30,440 nucleotides of DNA. Source: PALSA-243 sp049522755 (GTDB lineage: Bacteria; Acidobacteriota; Terriglobia; Bryobacterales; Bryobacteraceae). The stretch spans positions 1-30,440 of the forward strand of contig JBEKNN010000096.1 in NCBI GenBank assembly GCA_049522755.1, in the 5' to 3' direction. Both the position numbers and the translations under genes were made by a program. Below the pieces are notes generated by a model. It worked only from the letters and a program-made list of their open reading frames with translations. It did no database searches and was not told the origin of the DNA. How positions within the stretch are numbered: the first letter of the stretch is position 1; the number at the start of each line of letters is the position of its first letter. Shown here in pieces: positions 9,090-15,525 of this stretch.

Positions 9090-9605
9090 ATGTTTGTACG
9101 ATTGCTACTGGCGTCGACCCTGGCCGTGGGCCTTGCATCAGCCCAAGGAGGCCAAAAGGGTGGCATGGGCAGCGGTGATATGGGCGGCATGGGCAGCGAT
9201 ACCACGGCCATGAACGGCGGTATGCGGGCGCCGCGCCAGACCAGGGCGGACATCATCGCCGATAAGTTGCACCTAAACAAGGACCAGAAAGAACAGGCGT
9301 CGAAGATCTTCGCGGCCGCGCAGGAAGAGGCGGCGCCGCTCAACGAACAGGTTCGGAACGGCCGCAGCGCAATTACCACTGCGATCTTGCAGGGGACGTC
9401 CGGCGACGATTTGAACAAAATGCTGGCGCAATTTACCGACTTGATGGCGCAGAAAGCCGCCGTGGAAGCCAAAGCTTACGGTAAGCTCTACGCGATTCTG
9501 GACGCCAAGCAACAGGCCAAAGCAGCGCCGGTGTTCGCAGAGCAGATGGACGGCATGTTCGATGGCGGCCGCCGCGGCGGCAACCGCGGGGGAGAGCAAA
9601 GGTAA
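9090..9605 (+). CDS. Secreted Spy/CpxP-like helical protein (copy 1)
   Basis: A 171-aa protein with an N-terminal signal peptide (MFVRLLLASTLAVGLASAQ, likely cut after ASA). A Gly/Met-rich linker with repeated GGMGS motifs (about 22-45) follows, then a helical domain (about 50-155) with 'IADKLHLNKDQKEQASKIFAAAQEEAAPL' and a Gly/Arg-rich tail. The helical part resembles periplasmic Spy/CpxP-like proteins, where a 'L.L...Q...' helix precedes paired amphipathic helices; some bind unfolded proteins or metals. The start follows GAGGGAGG at five bases. The next gene is a diverged paralogue two bases away, so the two are almost certainly co-transcribed. Exact function unknown. Confidence 0.8.
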   Translation: MFVRLLLASTLAVGLASAQGGQKGGMGSGDMGGMGSDTTAMNGGMRAPRQTRADIIADKLHLNKDQKEQASKIFAAAQEEAAPLNEQVRNGRSAITTAILQGTSGDDLNKMLAQFTDLMAQKAAVEAKAYGKLYAILDAKQQAKAAPVFAEQMDGMFDGGRRGGNRGGEQR

Positions 9606-9607
9606 CC

Positions 9608-10066
9608 ATGATGTGTACAAGACTATTCGTCATTGGAATCGCCGTATCCACCTTGGCCTTCGCGCAAGGCAAGGGCAGTAAGGGCGGAAGCGGCAACAAT
9701 AGCCCCATGATGCAGCAGGGCAGCGTGAGCCGCTTGGACCAGTTCACCCAGATTCTGAAGCTCGATAAGGACGAGAAGAAGGCGGTGAAGACGATCATGG
9801 ACGACGCCCAGAAGGAAGCGACGCCCGTCAAAGATCAGATGGAAAAGGGACGTCTCACCGTCGCTCAAGCCGTAGCCGGCGGCAAGCAGGAAGAGATTGA
9901 CGCCGCGGTAAAAAGCTACGCCGGCGCGGAAACGCAGATGGCGAGCATTGAGATGAACGCGTTCGCTAAGATCTACAACGCGCTCGACAAAGAACAGCAA
10001 CAAAAATCCCCGCAAATTTACCAGATGATGCCGGGGATTTTCAAAGGCAAGAACTGGAACCAGTAG
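9608..10066 (+). CDS. Secreted Spy/CpxP-like helical protein (copy 2)
   Basis: A 152-aa paralogue of the preceding protein. Signal peptide MMCTRLFVIGIAVSTLAFAQ, Gly/Ser-rich linker, then a helical domain with the same plan: 'FTQILKLDKDEKKAVKTIMDDAQKEATPVKDQMEKGR', 'VAQAVAGGKQEEIDAAVKSYAGAETQM', 'FAKIYNALDKEQQQK'. These align by eye with 'IADKLHLNKDQKEQASKI...', 'ITTAILQGTSGDDLNKMLAQF' and 'YGKLYAILDAKQQAK' in copy 1. It lacks the Arg-rich tail. ATG 9608 and ATG 9611 are both possible; AAAGG lies upstream. It begins two bases after copy 1 ends. A long inverted repeat downstream may end the transcript. Confidence 0.8.
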   Translation: MMCTRLFVIGIAVSTLAFAQGKGSKGGSGNNSPMMQQGSVSRLDQFTQILKLDKDEKKAVKTIMDDAQKEATPVKDQMEKGRLTVAQAVAGGKQEEIDAAVKSYAGAETQMASIEMNAFAKIYNALDKEQQQKSPQIYQMMPGIFKGKNWNQ

Positions 10067-10083
10067 GCCTCGGTTAAATCCGG

Positions 10084-10123
10084 ATCGGGGCCTTGCGCGT
10101 ACCTCTGGGATAGAGGCCCCGAT
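10084..10123 (+). terminator. Inverted repeat after the Spy-like pair
   Basis: Perfect 10-bp arms ATCGGGGCCT (10084-10093) and AGGCCCCGAT (10114-10123) around a 20-base loop. There is no U-tract, so termination is uncertain. It lies between convergent genes. Confidence 0.5.
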
Positions 10124-10158
10124 GAGACTCCCCCGCGCATTCCTGCCTGCCTGAAGTG

Positions 10159-11328
10159 CTATCCCTTCTCTTGAAACTCAGGTATGTGGGTCAGCAGTTC
10201 GACGAAGACGCATCGGAACTGCTCGAACAGCCGTTCGAACTGGCCGATTTCGTCGTTAGACCCGGCCTGTATCGCCGATTCAAAATCGCCCCCAACGACG
10301 CGGGTGGCAACCACAATGATTTTTTTCAGGCGCCGGAACACCAGACGGCCGAGCATTGCCATAACCAAAGCCGCGAGAAACAACTGAGCGACGACGCTCA
10401 AGGCCACGAGGATGTTCTGCGTATTCCGCATCGCCACGTAAACACTGGAAATATCCCGCACCACGAACATCGCCCCTACCGTTTGATTGGCGGCGTCGCG
10501 GATGGGAAACATGCCGCGCACAAAGACCGAGTCTCCCTGATTGAAACTCTCCAATACCTTACCCTCGGTTGCCACAGCGGCCAGCTCTCCGTGGAACTGA
10601 ATGATGTTGTCGTTGGCCGTTGTCTTGTCGGCCACCACGAAGTTTGGATTGTCGTCCCAGTTATCGCGGCGCTTCCAAACTGCGCTCGAATCGGTCCAAA
10701 ACCGCCGGTCGACAAACTTCTTACTGAGCAAAAGCGCGTAGTCGTCTCCGGTCTGACTCTTCATCTCTTGAATAAACCGGCCGATTTCTTCGCCGAACTC
10801 GACATAGCCGGCCAACTTACCCTGCGAACCATAAAACGGCCGAAGAATTCTCACCGCGAAACCAGCTTTTCCCAGTTCGTTTCCGACTACCATGGCGTGC
10901 GTGCGTACTACCTGCTGATCCATGTAGCGGCCCAAGCGGTCTCCGAACTTCGCGGGGTTGTGGAGGCGCAGAAAGACGGACATATCCGGCTCCGGGGTAT
11001 GGAACATCCAATTGGTAATACCTTCAGCCGTCAACTTAGAATATAGGGGCGCAGTTACTTCGAGAAGGCGGCGGCGGTCCTTGTCGGCCAAGGCATCGCG
11101 AACCTGGGGATTCATCATCAGCGTCTCGCTGACGGCGGCCATTTTACTGATCTCTCTGGCTTCCAGAACATGGAACAGCTTTTGCGCTCCAGTGACCGAC
11201 TCTGCCGCCAGGGCCTGTGAGTTTCTTGCAAAGCTGTAGCGCAGCAGCATCAAGGTGCCGCCAACGCTCAGTACGAGACTAACCGCCAATGCGGCCAGGA
11301 CTTTAGTTCGAATCGAATTCCATTTCAT
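10159..11328 (-). CDS. Cache-HAMP membrane sensor lacking an output domain
   Basis: A 389-aa protein. TM1 (about 9-29, VLAALAVSLVLSVGGTLMLL) is followed by a long extracytoplasmic region (about 33-300) of double-Cache type, then TM2 (about 307-331, ILVALSVVAQLFLAALVMAML) and a HAMP-like segment (about 332-385) containing VVGGDFESAIQAGSNDEIGQFERLFEQF. The protein stops right after HAMP. Family relatives carry a kinase, GGDEF or methyl-accepting domain there. Cache domains bind small molecules outside the membrane. ATG 11328 sits 10 bases after GAGG; ATG 11337 is possible but too close to it. The start lies 12 bases after the stop of the 66-aa gene, so the two form an operon. The missing output suggests signalling through a partner, or truncation. 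Confidence 0.82.
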   Translation of the reverse strand: MKWNSIRTKVLAALAVSLVLSVGGTLMLLRYSFARNSQALAAESVTGAQKLFHVLEAREISKMAAVSETLMMNPQVRDALADKDRRRLLEVTAPLYSKLTAEGITNWMFHTPEPDMSVFLRLHNPAKFGDRLGRYMDQQVVRTHAMVVGNELGKAGFAVRILRPFYGSQGKLAGYVEFGEEIGRFIQEMKSQTGDDYALLLSKKFVDRRFWTDSSAVWKRRDNWDDNPNFVVADKTTANDNIIQFHGELAAVATEGKVLESFNQGDSVFVRGMFPIRDAANQTVGAMFVVRDISSVYVAMRNTQNILVALSVVAQLFLAALVMAMLGRLVFRRLKKIIVVATRVVGGDFESAIQAGSNDEIGQFERLFEQFRCVFVELLTHIPEFQEKG

Positions 11329-11340
11329 TTGGTACATACC

Positions 11341-11541
11341 TCACAAACTCATTTTGAGCAGGTCAAGGGCGGCCTGCCGGAATTTGGCGACCACGATCGG
11401 GTCGTCAGGGGTGTTGGGAGAAATAAGCGACAGGAGTCGGCCTGTGCGAAGCCCGATCTCGCCTCTTATTTGCGCCGCGTCCAAGCCGTCGGCCTTGATC
11501 TTCTCTTCAATTTTGATTTTGAATTGGTAAATTACGCTCAC
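11341..11541 (-). CDS. 66-aa protein upstream of the Cache-HAMP sensor
   Basis: A 66-residue soluble protein (MSVIYQFKIKIEEKIKADGLDAAQI...) with no signal peptide or membrane segment and a mostly helical look. Its GTG start at 11541 is well supported by GAGGAG nine bases upstream. It ends just before the sensor gene. I do not recognise a family. Its size and tight coupling make it a candidate cytoplasmic partner for the output-less sensor, but this is inference. Confidence 0.7.
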   Translation of the reverse strand: MSVIYQFKIKIEEKIKADGLDAAQIRGEIGLRTGRLLSLISPNTPDDPIVVAKFRQAALDLLKMSL

Positions 11542-11738
11542 AGTAAAAGCTCCTCGGGCTGCGGGAATTGTTCCACGGGACGGTTAGTCGTCCCGGGCCC
11601 CGCGTCAAGCCCGGTTACTTCACATATCGGCATCCAAAGCGAAATCTCGAACGACAAAGCTGCCACCGAATACTTTCGCAGCTGCGCCCGGCCTGGGCGA
11701 CCGTCTGAGTTTGCCCTGGTTTACGTTATCGTAGCCAC

Positions 11739-13292
11739 ATGAGCTTCATTTCACCCTCTTCAGTTCGCGACCGTGCCGGTATGGGCATGCTCGCCGTTAT
11801 CCTGCTGGCCTTTGGCTCTTCCGGCGCCGGGGCCCAGGAAACCAAGCCCGCACCTCCGCCGTCTTCCACCGACGCGAAGGATGGCGCAAAGGATAAGGAT
11901 AAGGCGGCCGACAAGGAAGCTCCGCTGCCCCCGGACGCGCATGTGGCGCAGAGCATTCAACTCAATGGCAAGCCGCTAAACTACACGGTCAATGTGGGCT
12001 CACTGCCGGTCAACGACGCAGGCAAGAAGATTGGCGAGGTGGTCTTTACCGCATACACCATCGATGGCCAGGACCGGCCGGTCACATTCGCGCTGAATGG
12101 CGGTCCCGGCGCGGCTTCCGTCTTTCTGAATCTCGGCGCCATCGGGCCGAAGCACCTCGAGTTCGGCGAGGAGGGAGAGAGTCCGTCCGATCCGGCGAAG
12201 CTGACCGACAACCCGGGTACGTGGCTGGATTTCACCGATCTGGTGTTCATCGACCCCGTCGGCACAGGTTACAGCCGGTCGCTGGTTCCGCCGGACGAGA
12301 CCAAGAAGCGGTTTTATAGTACCGACGCCGACATTCATTACCTCTCGCGCATCATTTACGACTGGCTGGTGAAGAACGGGCGTCTGATCTCCCGAAAGTA
12401 TCTCGTGGGAGAGAGTTACGGCGGCTATCGCGGCCCCCGGATCACGCATTACCTGCAAACGCAGTTGGGCGTGGCGATGAACGGTGTAGTGCTGGTCTCG
12501 CCGTACCTGAATCCGGCGCTGGATGAAAACGGCGACATCTCTCCCGTTCCATGGATGCTGACGCTGCCATCGATCGCGGCGGCGCATCTTGAGCGCGAGC
12601 ACAAGCTGACCCCGGAAGCGATGACGCCGGTAGTTGCGTACACCCGCGGCGAGTATGCCGTCGACCTGCTGAAAGGCCGATCCGATCCGGCGGCGACGCC
12701 GCGAATCGTGAAACACGTGACTGAGATGACCGGCCTGGAAGAGGAGTTTGTGCGGCGGGCCGGCGGCAGGTTGGAGATCGGCGCATATCTGCGCGAGGTC
12801 TTCCGCGAGAGCGGTAAGATTGGCAGCGTGTACGACTCGAATGTGACCGGGTATGATCCGTATCCCTTCGCTCCGGAGCAGCGCACCAACGATCCCATCC
12901 TTGAGAGCATCATCGCGCCGACCACCACGGCGATGGTGGATTTTGTGACGCGCGTCGTCGGCTGGAAGTCGGATGCGCGCTACAACACGCTCAGTTTCGA
13001 GGTGAACTCCCAGTGGGATAACGACAGCGCCACCCTTCGCACCGGCGCCGTGCCCGATCTAAGGCAGGCGGTGGCCACCGATCCGAAGCTGCGCGTCATC
13101 ATTGTGCACGGCTGGAACGACCTGTCGTGCCCTTTCATGGGCTCGGTGCTGACGGTGGATCAGATGCCGGTGATGGGCGATCCGACCCGTGTCGCGGTGC
13201 ATGAGTATCCGGGCGGCCACATGTTTTACAGCCGTAAGGACAGCCAGGCTGCGTTACGCAAAGACGTGCAGGCGATGTTCGGCAAACACTGA
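11739..13292 (+). CDS. Secreted S10-family serine carboxypeptidase
   Basis: A 517-aa peptidase related to carboxypeptidase Y, which removes C-terminal residues from peptides. A signal peptide (hydrophobic core MGMLAVILLAFGSSGAGA, about 15-32) is followed by a low-complexity Lys/Asp/Pro linker (about 35-65). Catalytic residues are visible: Ser226 in GESYGG, Asp461 in HGWNDLSCP and His494 in EYPGGHMFY. The oxyanion-hole motif NGGPGA and the 'DPVGTGYS' motif of S10 are also present. Length fits the bacterial S10 group common in soil Acidobacteria and Proteobacteria. No ribosome site precedes ATG 11739; ATG 11784 is an alternative but would shorten the signal peptide's n-region. It converges on the HAF-repeat gene. 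Confidence 0.93.
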   Translation: MSFISPSSVRDRAGMGMLAVILLAFGSSGAGAQETKPAPPPSSTDAKDGAKDKDKAADKEAPLPPDAHVAQSIQLNGKPLNYTVNVGSLPVNDAGKKIGEVVFTAYTIDGQDRPVTFALNGGPGAASVFLNLGAIGPKHLEFGEEGESPSDPAKLTDNPGTWLDFTDLVFIDPVGTGYSRSLVPPDETKKRFYSTDADIHYLSRIIYDWLVKNGRLISRKYLVGESYGGYRGPRITHYLQTQLGVAMNGVVLVSPYLNPALDENGDISPVPWMLTLPSIAAAHLEREHKLTPEAMTPVVAYTRGEYAVDLLKGRSDPAATPRIVKHVTEMTGLEEEFVRRAGGRLEIGAYLREVFRESGKIGSVYDSNVTGYDPYPFAPEQRTNDPILESIIAPTTTAMVDFVTRVVGWKSDARYNTLSFEVNSQWDNDSATLRTGAVPDLRQAVATDPKLRVIIVHGWNDLSCPFMGSVLTVDQMPVMGDPTRVAVHEYPGGHMFYSRKDSQAALRKDVQAMFGKH

Positions 13293-13367
13293 GCTGTCCC
13301 CGGCGTGTCCCGGGAGAGCCCCGCGCGATTTCGCTGGCATCGATTCCGCGCAGACCGAAAACCCAGC

Positions 13368-13405
13368 GGGAAGCGCTGATCCCCTGATTGGTCACAGCGC
13401 TTCCC
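13368..13405. terminator. Inverted repeat between convergent genes
   Basis: Perfect 11-bp arms GGGAAGCGCTG (13368-13378) and CAGCGCTTCCC (13395-13405) with a 16-base loop, between the ends of the S10 and HAF-repeat genes. It could fold in transcripts from either side. No clear U-tract. Confidence 0.5.
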
Positions 13406-13450
13406 ACTACCGTATCGTAGACATTAGCGATTGCTACCTTGTTGCACAAC

Positions 13451-14722
13451 TTACCGCGACCCGGTGAGCCCAGCTCCAAGCCGGCCGAAGCGCAGCCGCT
13501 GCTGAAGTTGCTTGCGGGCATTCTCGGGGAGAACCATCGGGCTGGTCGCCCCTTGTGCGGCGGGTGATAGGCTCTCGGCAGCGGTGGCCGGGCTGGTCGG
13601 GGTCGCCACGAATGCATGAGTCTCGCCCGTGCTTGTCTGTAAGGCCAGGCCCACGATCTCGCCCGCATCGTTGATCCCTTCCGCAAACATCAGATACAGC
13701 GGCGAGTTCGCCGGGACGAGGGCGTTGAGGTCCATCATCGTCTTGTTTTGCCAGAGAAAGGCGCGGCAATTCCCCATGTTGTCGCAGGATGCGCCAACCA
13801 CTTCTCCATTGTTGTTAATCCACGTCGGCAAGCTCGAGAAGTCCGTACCTACCGTCCCGAGGTCCTCGGCGCCGGCCTGGCTATACAGGGTGCTGTGAAC
13901 CTGGACGAAAGGAAAGCCGGAGAGCTCGCTGGGCAGATCCGAACCGCCGACCACTTGACCCAGGTCATTGATACCGACGCCAACGCCGAGCATCGAGCCG
14001 CCCAGGTTGGCGAGGGCGGTCGCAGAGCCGTTTTGCCAGAGCACGGCATGCGGTCCATAGCTGAACGGAAGAAGCGGGGTGTTCGCACAAGTACCCGATG
14101 TGCCGACCACCTGGCCGTAGTTGTTCAGCCCGAAGGCGAATCCGACGGTGTCACCGGGAAGCGGAGGGAGTGCCTGGACCTGGCCCGGGTTTGGTCCCCA
14201 GAGGACGGCTTCATAATCGAGAACTTGAGGCGGTGCGCAGGTTGGGTCCTTGGTGCTATTCTCCGCAAGTCCGATTACCTGGCCCTGATTGTTGATGACA
14301 AGCGCTTCGCCGTTATTGCCGCCCAAGGTAGGAAGCGGCGTCATGGTCCCATTCCAGATGGCCGGAAGGCAAATAAGGTTAGTGCCGAAACCGCAAAAGT
14401 CGTTGCCAAACGGATCTTTCTTGGAAGTCTCGGCAAGAATCGGCGCCTGGTAGCTCGCGTTAGGCCCGCTGGCTTCGCTGTTTGGTCCGCCCAGTGTGCC
14501 GAGGTCGAACATTGTATCCCCAGGGCCCGCAAGGAACGCATGTGTGTTCCCGTTGGAAAGGCTCGTAGCTCCGGCAACCCGGCCCGCGTAGTTAATGCCA
14601 TAAGCTGTGCTAGACGTTCCGCCCAGCGCGCCCAGGTCGGTGACGGTATAGCGTGGTGTCTGTGCTGTTGCAAGTACGGCGAGCAAGCTGCCCGCTGCCA
14701 TCAAAGTCAGGATCGATTTCAT
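13451..14722 (-). CDS. Secreted HAF-repeat protein
   Basis: A 423-aa protein with a signal peptide (MKSILTLMAAGSLLAVLATAQ). At least six HAF-type repeats follow, each with 'L..LGG....A..IN..G.VVG.S' and then 'HAFLW/AVLW'. Examples are 'DLGALGGTSSTAYGINYAGRVAGAT', 'NNYGQVVGTS', 'INDLGQVVGGS' and 'INNNGEVVGASC'. HAF repeats are thought to form a beta-propeller-like extracellular fold; function unknown. Six cysteines or so are scattered in loops. The C-terminal 50 residues are Ser/Ala/Pro-rich, then basic (KQLQQRLRFGRLGAGLTGSR), without a PEP-CTERM or other sorting signal. ATG 14722 follows GGAGG at good spacing. Confidence 0.88.
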   Translation of the reverse strand: MKSILTLMAAGSLLAVLATAQTPRYTVTDLGALGGTSSTAYGINYAGRVAGATSLSNGNTHAFLAGPGDTMFDLGTLGGPNSEASGPNASYQAPILAETSKKDPFGNDFCGFGTNLICLPAIWNGTMTPLPTLGGNNGEALVINNQGQVIGLAENSTKDPTCAPPQVLDYEAVLWGPNPGQVQALPPLPGDTVGFAFGLNNYGQVVGTSGTCANTPLLPFSYGPHAVLWQNGSATALANLGGSMLGVGVGINDLGQVVGGSDLPSELSGFPFVQVHSTLYSQAGAEDLGTVGTDFSSLPTWINNNGEVVGASCDNMGNCRAFLWQNKTMMDLNALVPANSPLYLMFAEGINDAGEIVGLALQTSTGETHAFVATPTSPATAAESLSPAAQGATSPMVLPENARKQLQQRLRFGRLGAGLTGSR

Positions 14723-14777
14723 AATGTGCCTCCATTCAAGAAGGCGCAGAACGAGTCAGGGAAGGATCACGTACTTT

Positions 14778-14828
14778 GTGGGGCGGGCAATCATGCCTGC
14801 AGCCGCTTTTCAGGCGGCTTTTCTTTTC
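14778..14828 (+). repeat. Family-2 palindromic element with adjoining hairpin
   Basis: GTGGGGCGGGCAATCATGCC gives a stem GCGGGCA/TGCCTGC with one G-T pair. It is followed by AGCCGC/GCGGCT (14801-14806, 14814-14819) and a T-rich run. It lies in the spacer between the divergent HAF and sigma-factor genes, so it is not an obvious terminator for either. Confidence 0.6.
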
Positions 14829-14905
14829 TCGCAGGAGTCGGTTTCTGAGACTCGCTCTCGGCGCCCTCCCCGAGCCCCTTGCCAGGCGAGATCCGGGCGC
14901 GGCGG

Positions 14906-14911
14906 TATAAT
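14906..14911 (+). promoter_or_regulatory. Candidate -10 box for the sigma-factor gene
   Basis: A perfect TATAAT lies 14 bases before ATG 14926, implying a very short leader. The only -35-like sequence (TTGCCA, 14879-14884) is 21 bases away, longer than usual, so an activator or another sigma factor may be involved. Confidence 0.35.
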
Positions 14912-14925
14912 TAGGCCCGTTAACT

Positions 14926-15525
14926 ATGCAGAGGGCGGCACAATCCGGTGAGCCGGCTGTAGGCGAGGTAAGCACGCTGCTCCGCGCCTGGAGCGGTGGA
15001 GACCAGCGCGCGCTTGACAGGCTGACCCCTATCGTTTATGACGGGCTCCGCCGGCTGGCGCGCCGTTACATGCGGCGCGAGCGCGCCGGTCACAGCCTGC
15101 AAACTACTGCTTTGGTCAATGAAGCCTACATGCGCCTGGTGGATTATGAGCGCATGCAATGGCAGGATCGCGCCCATTTCTTCGCGGTCTCGGCCCAGTT
15201 GATGCGGCGCATTCTGGTGGAACATGCACGGCGCCACAACCTGAAACGCGGCGGCGGCTTGCAGCATGTCTCGCTCGATGAGGCGGCCGTAGTAGGCGGC
15301 GGCAGGCCCGCGGATCTGGTGGCTCTCGATGACGCGATGAACGCGCTGGCGCGCCTCGATACACGCAAAGCGCAAGTGGTCGAAATGCGTTTCTTCGGCG
15401 GACTGAGCGTGGAAGAGACCGCCGAGGTGCTCAAAGTATCGTCTGTCACCGTGAAGCGCGACTGGAGCACCGCCAAGTTATGGCTCTATCGCGAGCTGGC
15501 GGGCGGGGCGGCCGATGGACTCTGA
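14926..15525 (+). CDS. ECF-type RNA polymerase sigma factor
   Basis: A 199-aa sigma70-family protein of the kind found in large numbers in Acidobacteria and Planctomycetes (TIGR02999-like). Sigma region 2 (about 15-95) contains 'LRRLARRYMRRERAGHSLQTTALVNEAYMRLVDYERMQWQDRAHFFAVSAQLMRRILVEHAR'. Region 4 (about 140-190) contains 'LARLDTRKAQVVEMRFFGGLSVEETAEVLKVSSVTVKRDWSTAKLWLYREL', a helix-turn-helix for -35 recognition. No anti-sigma factor gene is adjacent. Instead the stop overlaps the start of the kinase-TPR gene by 11 bases (translational coupling). In Vibrio the kinase PknT activates the ECF factor EcfP by phosphorylation, so kinase control is plausible here by analogy. No strong ribosome site is seen. 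Confidence 0.93.
   Translation: MQRAAQSGEPAVGEVSTLLRAWSGGDQRALDRLTPIVYDGLRRLARRYMRRERAGHSLQTTALVNEAYMRLVDYERMQWQDRAHFFAVSAQLMRRILVEHARRHNLKRGGGLQHVSLDEAAVVGGGRPADLVALDDAMNALARLDTRKAQVVEMRFFGGLSVEETAEVLKVSSVTVKRDWSTAKLWLYRELAGGAADGL

Noticed and set aside
10156..11046. 296-aa open frame on the plus strand
   Set aside because: Antisense shadow of the Cache-HAMP gene, which has clear helices, a ribosome site and an operon partner.
13748..14848. 366-aa open frame on the plus strand
   Set aside because: Antisense to the HAF-repeat gene, whose repeats and signal peptide are unmistakable.
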